The notes below the pieces were generated by a model. It did not search any database. It was not told the DNA's origin and was given only the letters and a program-made list of their open reading frames with translations. A stretch of 24,730 nt of DNA from Bacteroidales bacterium UBA4070 (GTDB lineage: Bacteria > Bacteroidota > Bacteroidia > Bacteroidales > VadinHA17): NCBI GenBank assembly GCA_002383485.1, contig DFYY01000021.1, forward strand, positions 3,460 to 28,189, written 5' to 3'. This document shows positions 1-7,147 of this stretch, in pieces; the stretch's first letter is position 1; each line of letters starts with the position of its first letter. Made by a program: the position numbers and the translations under genes.

Positions 1-36
1 GGAAAATGAAATAGGAGGAAACCTATTTCATTTTCC
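1..36 (-). terminator. Perfect 15-bp hairpin closing the operon
   Basis: Positions 1-15 and 22-36 are perfect reverse complements around a 6-nt loop (16-21). The hairpin starts 14 nt past the stop codon of the last gene of the locus. This position fits a transcription terminator or an mRNA 3'-end stabiliser, possibly bidirectional. The stem is A+T-rich, and any U-tract on the minus strand would lie beyond the window edge, so intrinsic termination cannot be confirmed. Confidence 0.6.
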
Positions 37-49
37 TCCTACTCGATGC

Positions 50-1252
50 TCATTTAAGGATAAGCTCCATGGGTACGCGCAGGAACTGTGCCCTGTAGGC
101 TTCGACATCCTCAAAGATATCCATGACATTCAGGGAATTGACACAGTAAGTCACCAGCAGCCGGTCATCTTCAATGTACTGTACGTGAGCCAGGGCATTA
201 TACGTAATAATGTATTTGTCCGGATCAGCATCCGCCTCAGGAGCATGGTAAATGAACTTTTTGTTCCGGAAATCCCTGTAGGGGAAATCTGACACATAGG
301 TGTAAATATCATCTCCGGCTCTCTCCTGCGTGAGCAGGATGTATTTGTCCCCGTACCTGAATACACTGAACTGTTCGGAAACGGAGATGTCAAGATCCAG
401 CGGCGCCGACCTGCTGATATCCCTGTTCCACTCCTGGCCGGTATAATATTCCCAGCCAAGGTGAAATTCGGTACCTGTCAGGGGAACACGTGCCACATGA
501 ACCCGTGTATGGCCCGGATCGTTTCTCGTACCGTATATATACAGGTAACCTCCGTCTGCCATGACACAGTTCCCGAAGTCGATCCGGTTGTCAGGATAGT
601 CAATCTCAGCCCTGTGGGTCTCAAGATGACGGAAATCGGGAAAAGAGAATGAAAGCAAGTCGATGTGGGAGATCGCGAAGGTAAAAATGTTCTTCACCGT
701 AGTATCGGCAGGGCGATCCCCAAACTCCGTCTTAGCCGCTGTGTCAGGGACATTGATGAGGCTGAGGGCAAAGACGTAAACGGTATCGTTCTTCACAAAG
801 CCATGGCCGGGCCAGTACCAGCGGTAGGTTGAATCGCCCGGCTCATTGACCGGCTCCGTCAATGTTCGAGGGTTCTCCCATGTACCTCTGTAAATCGGTC
901 TGGCAACGGTCCTGTTGCTGTCAATCAGCACGAAAGCGTTACGCAGCATCGGGGTCAGAGTATCCCTGGTACCATTTGCCACTTCTCCAAGGAAACAGTC
1001 GCCCAGCATGAACAGTGAAGATCCGTCAGGCATCAATACGGAGAAAAGACCGTCAGCCCCGGTTATGCCTCCTGAATCGGAGTAGAAGAGAGAGCGGAAC
1101 TCTTCATCGGCAATCACCTGACCCGTTGTATTCCTGCCCGGCCCGCAGGCTGAGAGGAAGAGCAAAGGAAAAAGGCAGATAGTAAGGTATGATCTTATGC
1201 TGTCTGGTTTCCTGAAGATGGTCCTGCTACCTGGAGTTCTGTTTTCTTTCAT
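50..1252 (-). CDS. DUF4185/DUF5005-like beta-propeller lipoprotein (putative glycoside hydrolase), paralog 1
   Basis: This 400-residue lipoprotein has a hydrophobic segment at about 21-35 ending in the lipobox LSAC (Cys36), so it should be anchored in the outer membrane. It shares with the two other paralogs in this locus (1249-2505 and 5717-7114) a first-blade Asp in GADG (Asp67), a second Asp in LGDCFLG (Asp85), an aromatic WYWPGHGF stretch near 145-152, a DFG/YIYG block and YNALAH at 351-356. These features suggest a five-bladed propeller glycosidase-like fold of the DUF4185/DUF5005 kind. As I recall, some DUF4185 proteins are endo-D-arabinanases (GH183). Family assignment is by motif only and the substrate is unknown. 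The start codon overlaps the stop of the preceding gene in an ATGA junction, implying translational coupling, and an AGGAAG sequence lies just upstream. It is the last gene of the operon. Confidence 0.75.
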   Translation of the reverse strand: MKENRTPGSRTIFRKPDSIRSYLTICLFPLLFLSACGPGRNTTGQVIADEEFRSLFYSDSGGITGADGLFSVLMPDGSSLFMLGDCFLGEVANGTRDTLTPMLRNAFVLIDSNRTVARPIYRGTWENPRTLTEPVNEPGDSTYRWYWPGHGFVKNDTVYVFALSLINVPDTAAKTEFGDRPADTTVKNIFTFAISHIDLLSFSFPDFRHLETHRAEIDYPDNRIDFGNCVMADGGYLYIYGTRNDPGHTRVHVARVPLTGTEFHLGWEYYTGQEWNRDISRSAPLDLDISVSEQFSVFRYGDKYILLTQERAGDDIYTYVSDFPYRDFRNKKFIYHAPEADADPDKYIITYNALAHVQYIEDDRLLVTYCVNSLNVMDIFEDVEAYRAQFLRVPMELILK

Positions 1253-2505
1253 CGCTTCCTGATTTTTTGACCTGTGGTCCTGGTTTCGTTCTGAAAATCT
1301 TGGTCCTGACCGTATCTCACCCGGATAAACCTGGGGTGGTAAATAGTGGCATCCTTTTGTATATCTTCCCAGAAATCAAACGTAATTGTATTGTAGCTGA
1401 CCAGGAGCTCGTCTGGAGCTGACAGGTGATAGTGAGCCTTGGCATTATAAGGCAGCACTCCTTTTTCAGCATACTCAGGGCATGTATAAACCTCATGTAT
1501 CTCTCCGAAAGGACCGGCAGGGCCGTCACCCACGCGTATGCCGATCTTGTCTGATATTCCCATCACGGTAAAGGTCAGAAGATACCTGCCGTCATCCGTC
1601 GGTGTCACACTCAGTTCGTTGGACAAACCGTCAGTGATCGGTGCAATATTCTCCACCCCTTTGACCCATTCTTCACCGTTCCAGAATCTCCATGCGTTTA
1701 TCCTTTCAATTTTTGACGGCCTCGTGCGTGCTGCGACCAGTGATTTACGACCCTCGGCGATGCCGTAGATGTAAACATATCCGTCAGGGAAAGGAGCACC
1801 AGCGTCAATGGTGTTGACCATTATTCCGCTCCCAAAATAGACTCTCCCGTGTTCCGGATGAACAAAGCCCAGCGGTGTTGCAAACTGCTCATAGTTGTTG
1901 ATTTTCTCCGGAGCCGGATCTCTGATTTTGAGCAGGGCAACGTTGGTGGCCTCAAAATCAAAGACATTCGGACCGGTCTTGTGTACATGGTATGCAAAAA
2001 TGTAGAGGGCATTCCGTTTCGCCCGGTTCACGAAGCCGTCGCCCAGCCAGAAGTATTCTCCCTCCATGCTGTTCTCATTGTCAGGCACGAAATATGATAC
2101 CGGGTTGCCGTTCGGATCACGGTTAAACTCAAATTGCACCGAGTCCCTGTCTGGCATAGTGCCTCTCATCAGGGCTATCGAGTTGTTGACCATGACATTG
2201 CCCGGCTGCGGCACACCATCCTTCACCTCTCCTATGTATGTGTCACTGAAGATAAAAAGCGTCTTCTTTCCTTCCGCCTGACGCTCTTCACTCCCGTCAA
2301 GGGGAATGGAAAAAATGCCGTCAGCACCAAACCATCCGGAGGTACGCTCCATCAGGGCAGTCCATTCAGGTGCCGGCTCAGCGGTGAAGATGAGTGGTTT
2401 CAGGGGTTGGGACAGGCTCCCGCCCTGGCGCGGTTCAGTTCCGCAGCAACTCAGCATCAGTAATATCATGAGGCTATAAGTCCACATGTTTTTATAGACT
2501 GCCAT
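1249..2505 (-). CDS. DUF4185/DUF5005-like beta-propeller lipoprotein (putative glycoside hydrolase), paralog 2
   Basis: I place the start at the ATG at 2503-2505, giving 418 residues. It is preceded by GGGGAGGT with 5-6 nt spacing and is followed at once by a lipoprotein signal (MAVYKNMWTYSLMILLMLSCC). The frame stays open to an ATG at 2661, but that would bury the signal peptide behind 52 unrelated residues. The family landmarks match paralog 1: GWFGADGIF and FSDTYIGE each supply a conserved Asp, followed by FWLGDGF, YFGSG, YIYG and YNAKAH. It is probably an outer-membrane glycan-active enzyme or binding protein with a propeller fold; its activity is not known. The 174-nt gap to the upstream GH92-like gene is the widest among the enzyme genes, and the strong Shine-Dalgarno sequence suggests independent translation initiation. 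Confidence 0.75.
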   Translation of the reverse strand: MAVYKNMWTYSLMILLMLSCCGTEPRQGGSLSQPLKPLIFTAEPAPEWTALMERTSGWFGADGIFSIPLDGSEERQAEGKKTLFIFSDTYIGEVKDGVPQPGNVMVNNSIALMRGTMPDRDSVQFEFNRDPNGNPVSYFVPDNENSMEGEYFWLGDGFVNRAKRNALYIFAYHVHKTGPNVFDFEATNVALLKIRDPAPEKINNYEQFATPLGFVHPEHGRVYFGSGIMVNTIDAGAPFPDGYVYIYGIAEGRKSLVAARTRPSKIERINAWRFWNGEEWVKGVENIAPITDGLSNELSVTPTDDGRYLLTFTVMGISDKIGIRVGDGPAGPFGEIHEVYTCPEYAEKGVLPYNAKAHYHLSAPDELLVSYNTITFDFWEDIQKDATIYHPRFIRVRYGQDQDFQNETRTTGQKIRKR

Positions 2506-2679
2506 GCGTAACCTCCCCTGGATTTCGGTTATCGATATGTCTGAGCTGCTTCTGGCTTTACGAGCGGACAGTTCATATATACCTCCGGTTCTGCTGACAG
2601 GAAGAGCAGAGACATTCCCGGATCTCCCGGCCGGCGGTGTAAAAACCTTCTCTTTTCTCATGGTCAGCCGTTTTTTACT

Positions 2680-5574
2680 TTATTCCTCTACATATTTTCT
2701 GATTGCCTCTTTCCATATCAGATACCCTTTTCCGTTGAGGTGCAGACCGTCAACACTGTATTCCGGATTAAGCTTGTTGTTTTCAAGTCTGAAAAGTTCA
2801 AAGAGGTCGATATATGTTATCGCGTTAACTTCAGCAATTTCCCTGAGCCGGGCATTTATCATGATAATATCACTGTTACGGCGGGTATAGTGAAGCGCGT
2901 CGTCGGTCGGGATGACACTCTGAATGTAAATCCTTGTTCCGGGTGTCGAACCGGTTATGCGCCGGATTATTTTCCTGTAGTTTTCAATAATGTAATCGAC
3001 GCTTTTGCCGTTTGAAAGATCATTTGTACCGATCATTATGAAGATCTTTGAGGGCCGGGAATCGGTTACTTCGTCAATTCTCTCCAGGATACCGTCAGTA
3101 TCATCACCGCCAATCCCTCTGTTTTTTATCCGTGGGTCAGCGAAGAGCTCCCACCACTCAGCGTTATCGGTAATGCTGTTGCCAAGGAAGATGATCTCAT
3201 TCTCATCGTTGGGGAGGCTTTCAAAGTGCTCTTTCTTATGGTAGTAATATGCCCGCAGGGCTTTGTTCCATGCTTCGAGGTCTGCAGCATACCTGTCATA
3301 TCTCATGATCTCATCGATCTCCGCCACAGTCATCCCGGAACTCATTGAGGGAGGTGCACTCTCAGGGCTGCTGCCCCATACATTATCCGGCTTTGAGCTC
3401 ATCTTAAGGACCAGCCTGCCGCCGGAGGCAAGGGCTGTATGAGAAAACCACGGCCCTGACAGCTCCTCTCCGTTAAGCATAGCTTTACTGATGTACCTTT
3501 TGCCGGCTGAATTGTTCTTCGCCTCAATGATGAACTCACTACCGCTGTAATATCTTTCGTCAAGACGAATGGTGATCTTCTCAAATACCGGACTCCCAAT
3601 CTCATAAAAAGGATCGGCGGATGTACCGCCGTCGGTCTGAAAGAGGCCGATGGAACTCATTACATAAAGGGCGGCTGACTGTGCGGGATCAGCAGCGAGG
3701 GAGACCATGGCAGCATCATTGATCTTATAATCTGAGAGGATCTCGCGGACCCATTTCTGTGTAAGCCATGGTGCACCGGCATAATTGAAGAGCCATGCAG
3801 CCTGAAGTGGTGACTGCAGGACATGATAGTTGGCGGAGTAGAGTCTCGCCTTCATCTCACTGTCACTGTCCACTTCCTTCAGAAGTGATGAGAAAGAGCC
3901 AGAGATCTCCCTTTCGAGCCTGGCTACAAATTCTTCTCTGCCGTAAATTTCAACTAGTCCCCTGACATCATGGGGAACAAAAGCCTGCATCACCCCGATG
4001 TTCGCGTCAGCCACATTCCTGTAACTGAACGCTCTCTTTGCAAAAGTCATGTAATCCGGCGTTTCCCCTGAGGCTCTTGCCATCTCAGCCATAACACCGT
4101 CATGATATGCATATTCAAGTGTGATGTCGGCGTGAGACTCCATCACCGGCACAAACCCTGCAGAGAGGTAATTCTCAAGATATCTCTTGCCGGCGAATCC
4201 GTCACCTGCATGTGGCAGGCCGGCATTGGTGAGGTCATGTATCAGTGCCTGGTAGAGCATCACGGTGTCATAATCCCTGATACCCTTCTGCCATGCCGAG
4301 GCCATGAGCGGGATCAGGTGCGCACTGACACAATTTTCAGAATATTCAATGCCCTCAGAGCTCTCCGGGAACCAGCCGCCGCAGGCATGAAGAGCGAGCA
4401 ATGACCTGACCTGACTGTTGACAAGGTCAGGCTGGCAGAGAGCCATAAGCTGATTTATTGCAACGGTACCTGGCCCCGGAGGTGTGCTTCCAAAAAGAGT
4501 CAGGGTCTGGTCGTCAGGTTCCTGTATTCTCTCGTACATATCGACATACCTTCCGTCCACATCGCTCCAGGCAGCCAATCCGGCGAAGACACGGTACATG
4601 GCTGTGTAGAACATCTTTTTATCATCTTCACACCCTCCTTCGACCCTGATGCTCGTCAGCAGATCATTCCACGCCCTGCGGTTATTCTCACTGACAGCGT
4701 CAAAATCCCATCCAAACGTGCCCAGTTCACTCTCAAGATTGAGCCTGGCCTGATCAATGCTCACCAGTGACAGCCCCGACTGTACCAGTATAGCCTCCCC
4801 AGCATGCGTCGTGAAGTTCAAAAAGAGACCCGTGCTCCTGTCGTCATACAGTGAACGTATCTCTGATATGTCCCGCATTATCTCCCCGCCCAGCCATCCG
4901 TTGAAAGAATCAAACGGCCTGGAGAAGCGGACTACAAAATGGAGCGTGTAGAGGTTATGATGTGCGCCTAACAGGCTTCGCTGTTTCGAGAAGCCCTCTA
5001 TCTCCCTGTCATTTACCTTCGTGATGCATGATTCAAGGAGCTCATAGCCGTTGTCAGTGGGAATTTTAAGATCGAACAGTATGCGGGCTGAATCCGACTC
5101 CGGAAAGGTATATCTCTGAAATGCTGCCCGTGCAGTAGAAGTAAGCTCCGCCCTGATGCCATAATCATCAAGGAAGACGGAATAATAACCCGGCCGGGCT
5201 GTCTCGTTTTGATGCCTGAAGCGGGAACGGTAACCGGAATCCGGGTCTCCCGGGTTTCCGGGAACCGTTTTGATTTCACCTTCCACGGGCATGACCAGCA
5301 ACCCTCCCATCGTGCGGGAGTGTATATGGCTGAAGCCGGCAATATCACCTGTGTTGTAATCATAACCGGCTGTAATCCCTTTCAGCTGGTTATCGGGACT
5401 GATCTTCACCATACCAGCCGGCATTGTTACTCCCGGGAATAGTGTCCACCGGGGTGAGGAGGTTCCCATCAAAGGATCAACCAGGTCAACCGGATCCTGA
5501 CCGACAGGCTGAGCTGTGAGCGCAAAACAGAAACCTGTGAAAAACAATAGGATACAACTGACAAGCTTATTCAT
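2680..5574 (-). CDS. GH92-like domain fused to SGNH/GDSL hydrolase
   Basis: This 964-residue exported protein has a signal peptide at about 1-21. Residues 25-735 follow the GH92 (Ca-dependent alpha-mannosidase) layout: DPLMGT, FPGVTMPAGMVKISPD, GFSHIHSRTMGG (80-91), FVPHDVRGL (532-540), LFNYAGAPW (595-603), YEIGSPVFEK and the closing DNVWG. The usual catalytic signatures are largely gone. The EGNxWQY-type block reads DANIGVMQ (523-530), the GNDDCGQMSAW-type block reads AADPAQSAAL (627-636), and the PSHH-type segment reads SPLQAA. Residues about 793-964 are an SGNH hydrolase with GNSIT (Ser800), NRGIGGD, GTND (849-852) and DGLHLN (Asp942, His945), which look complete. The esterase half is therefore likely active, perhaps on acetylated glycans, while the GH92 half is divergent or non-catalytic. 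Both halves share one continuous frame. It lies mid-operon among propeller-family genes. Confidence 0.85.
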   Translation of the reverse strand: MNKLVSCILLFFTGFCFALTAQPVGQDPVDLVDPLMGTSSPRWTLFPGVTMPAGMVKISPDNQLKGITAGYDYNTGDIAGFSHIHSRTMGGLLVMPVEGEIKTVPGNPGDPDSGYRSRFRHQNETARPGYYSVFLDDYGIRAELTSTARAAFQRYTFPESDSARILFDLKIPTDNGYELLESCITKVNDREIEGFSKQRSLLGAHHNLYTLHFVVRFSRPFDSFNGWLGGEIMRDISEIRSLYDDRSTGLFLNFTTHAGEAILVQSGLSLVSIDQARLNLESELGTFGWDFDAVSENNRRAWNDLLTSIRVEGGCEDDKKMFYTAMYRVFAGLAAWSDVDGRYVDMYERIQEPDDQTLTLFGSTPPGPGTVAINQLMALCQPDLVNSQVRSLLALHACGGWFPESSEGIEYSENCVSAHLIPLMASAWQKGIRDYDTVMLYQALIHDLTNAGLPHAGDGFAGKRYLENYLSAGFVPVMESHADITLEYAYHDGVMAEMARASGETPDYMTFAKRAFSYRNVADANIGVMQAFVPHDVRGLVEIYGREEFVARLEREISGSFSSLLKEVDSDSEMKARLYSANYHVLQSPLQAAWLFNYAGAPWLTQKWVREILSDYKINDAAMVSLAADPAQSAALYVMSSIGLFQTDGGTSADPFYEIGSPVFEKITIRLDERYYSGSEFIIEAKNNSAGKRYISKAMLNGEELSGPWFSHTALASGGRLVLKMSSKPDNVWGSSPESAPPSMSSGMTVAEIDEIMRYDRYAADLEAWNKALRAYYYHKKEHFESLPNDENEIIFLGNSITDNAEWWELFADPRIKNRGIGGDDTDGILERIDEVTDSRPSKIFIMIGTNDLSNGKSVDYIIENYRKIIRRITGSTPGTRIYIQSVIPTDDALHYTRRNSDIIMINARLREIAEVNAITYIDLFELFRLENNKLNPEYSVDGLHLNGKGYLIWKEAIRKYVEE

Positions 5575-5695
5575 GACTGGGTGTGGTTTGAGCCTTTTGT
5601 TAAACTTTTAATTTCTTTATGTCGCTCACGAAAGCTGCTGACTGCGTATGGCCTGAGACTTTTGCTGAACTTAGGATCTCTTCCTGCCTCTCACG
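5574..5695. repeat. Two imperfect 57-nt direct repeats between enzyme genes
   Basis: Segments 5574-5630 and 5639-5695 align without gaps at 42 of 57 positions, with a 65-nt period. They fill most of the 142-nt gap between the T9SS propeller gene and the GH92-SGNH gene, and the first unit touches the ATG of the latter. Read on the minus strand in register, both encode similar residues (RER.. EI.S..K.S.HTQS), and several differences are synonymous. They may therefore descend from a duplicated coding fragment. No function is evident. Confidence 0.7.
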
Positions 5696-5716
5696 CTGGC
5701 GGCGGGCTGAAATCAG

Positions 5717-7114
5717 TTATCTGAAAAAGAACTTTCTTGTCTCTGTACCCCATCTCCCGTGCAGACGGACAATCATCAGCCCTCCGCGGAGATGATTGCA
5801 GTTAACCTCGGTATCATCCCTCACTTCACATCTCAACCGGAGCCTGCCGTCAAGACCGAAGATCTCGACGGAGGTGGGCGCAGCGATATTCTTTACCTGC
5901 AGGCATCCCGTCATAGGATCGTAGGCCAGTCGGCTTCCGGGGATTTCATAATCAACCCCGGCAATACCCACAGGATCATCAAAGATTTTTATGGTGTCAG
6001 GGATGGCAGCTGTCACAGCTCCCTCAACATCAAGCCAGAAGAAACGGGCTCTGTAGTTGCGGGTATCCTGGTAGATCGAGTTAAAATTGGTGGTGTTGAC
6101 GTTGAAGGAGATCAGGATATCTCCCTCCTTCTGAAAATGCGGATGAGCGAAAAGGTTATATGTAATGTTTCCCGTATGCGGGGTTATCTCCGCAAACTTG
6201 TTTTCAATCCCTCCCGACGACTTGCGGTTCCACGGGCCTGTGATATCGTCAGCCTCAAGGATAAAGAGCTCCCCCACCAGCCATATTTCATGCATGATCA
6301 GGTAGAATTTGCCGTTCTTTTCATATACGTAAAATGATTCGCTCATTGGCCGGTCTCCCAGTGGCACGGCATCCTTTATGTCGGCTGACCAGGTGTCAGT
6401 GCCAGCGTAGAACTGCCATGGCTCATCAATACTCTCTGACACCCTGGCAAGGTAGGGTAACGGATATTTGAACCCGCCGGAGATGGTATCCTTTATTCCG
6501 AAGATATATGTGAACTCCCCGCTTCTTACGACGCATGCGCCGAAACGGAAAGTGCTGTCAGTAACCGATTTGAATTTTGTGGTCTCAATGTATTCAAAGT
6601 CCGGATATGTGTATGATGCTTTGTATGTTGTTCCGACCTGAAAATTGAATCCCGGAACTCCGTTGTCAACCATCTTAACCCTCACCGAAAATACCTTTAT
6701 GGTATCATCTTCCATTACGGCATGCTCCGGCCAGAAAAAATCAGCTCCCTCGCCGGGGATAAATGAGGAGGGATTTGCGGCGGCACCTCCGTGCAGGGTT
6801 GTCAGGGATGTTCCCTCTTCAATAATAGCGCAGTTGTTTATCATCCTTGATCCCGAAGGAATAATGGAAAAATCCCCGCTTTTTGTCCCGATGAAACTGT
6901 CGCCGAAAAGCCAGAATGTCTTGCCATCAGGAAGAGGAAGGGAGATGGTTGCATCACCGGCACACCATCCTCCCGCCACATTCGTGAATTTGTCAAAGTG
7001 TTCCGGGGCCTCCCAAATGACATTCTGAGCCTGAAGGTCACAGGTGCCAAATGGCTTTGCCAGCAGCATCAGCAAAAAGATATATCTGAACGGTATGCTT
7101 ATGTCTCTTCTCAT
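5717..7114 (-). CDS. DUF4185/DUF5005-like beta-propeller protein with T9SS C-terminal sorting domain, paralog 3
   Basis: This 465-residue exported protein has an N-terminal signal peptide ending near LQAQ (27-30) with no lipobox. The propeller-type domain spans about 31-365. It carries GGWCAGDAT (Asp54), FGDSFIG (Asp72), FFWPEHA, FRFGACVV, MSESFYV and YNLFAH (319-324), the same landmarks as the two lipoprotein paralogs further down the operon. Residues about 385-465 resemble a type A T9SS sorting domain: a beta-rich stretch with VEIFGLDGRL, then NHLRGGLMIVRL, and a short basic-aromatic end (KFFFR). This predicts secretion through the type IX system and cell-surface attachment or release, unlike its lipid-anchored paralogs. 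It starts 33 nt after the upstream glycosidase-like gene. The enzymatic role is inferred from the fold family only. Confidence 0.78.
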   Translation of the reverse strand: MRRDISIPFRYIFLLMLLAKPFGTCDLQAQNVIWEAPEHFDKFTNVAGGWCAGDATISLPLPDGKTFWLFGDSFIGTKSGDFSIIPSGSRMINNCAIIEEGTSLTTLHGGAAANPSSFIPGEGADFFWPEHAVMEDDTIKVFSVRVKMVDNGVPGFNFQVGTTYKASYTYPDFEYIETTKFKSVTDSTFRFGACVVRSGEFTYIFGIKDTISGGFKYPLPYLARVSESIDEPWQFYAGTDTWSADIKDAVPLGDRPMSESFYVYEKNGKFYLIMHEIWLVGELFILEADDITGPWNRKSSGGIENKFAEITPHTGNITYNLFAHPHFQKEGDILISFNVNTTNFNSIYQDTRNYRARFFWLDVEGAVTAAIPDTIKIFDDPVGIAGVDYEIPGSRLAYDPMTGCLQVKNIAAPTSVEIFGLDGRLRLRCEVRDDTEVNCNHLRGGLMIVRLHGRWGTETRKFFFR

Positions 7115-7147
7115 TAATAAGCTTATTGGCTGCCGGTATAAGAGCGG

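Noticed and set aside
2506..2661. Upstream in-frame extension of propeller paralog 2 to an ATG at 2661
   Set aside because: The extension would put 52 residues ahead of a clear lipoprotein signal. The ATG at 2505 has a strong Shine-Dalgarno sequence and is followed at once by that signal.
2680..5574. GH92-like and SGNH parts as two genes or a sequencing fusion
   Set aside because: The frame is continuous with no stop, no internal start with a signal peptide, and a natural linker around residues 735-790.
5759..6337. 192-codon plus-strand open frame
   Set aside because: It is antisense to the T9SS propeller gene over its whole length and has no plausible protein features.
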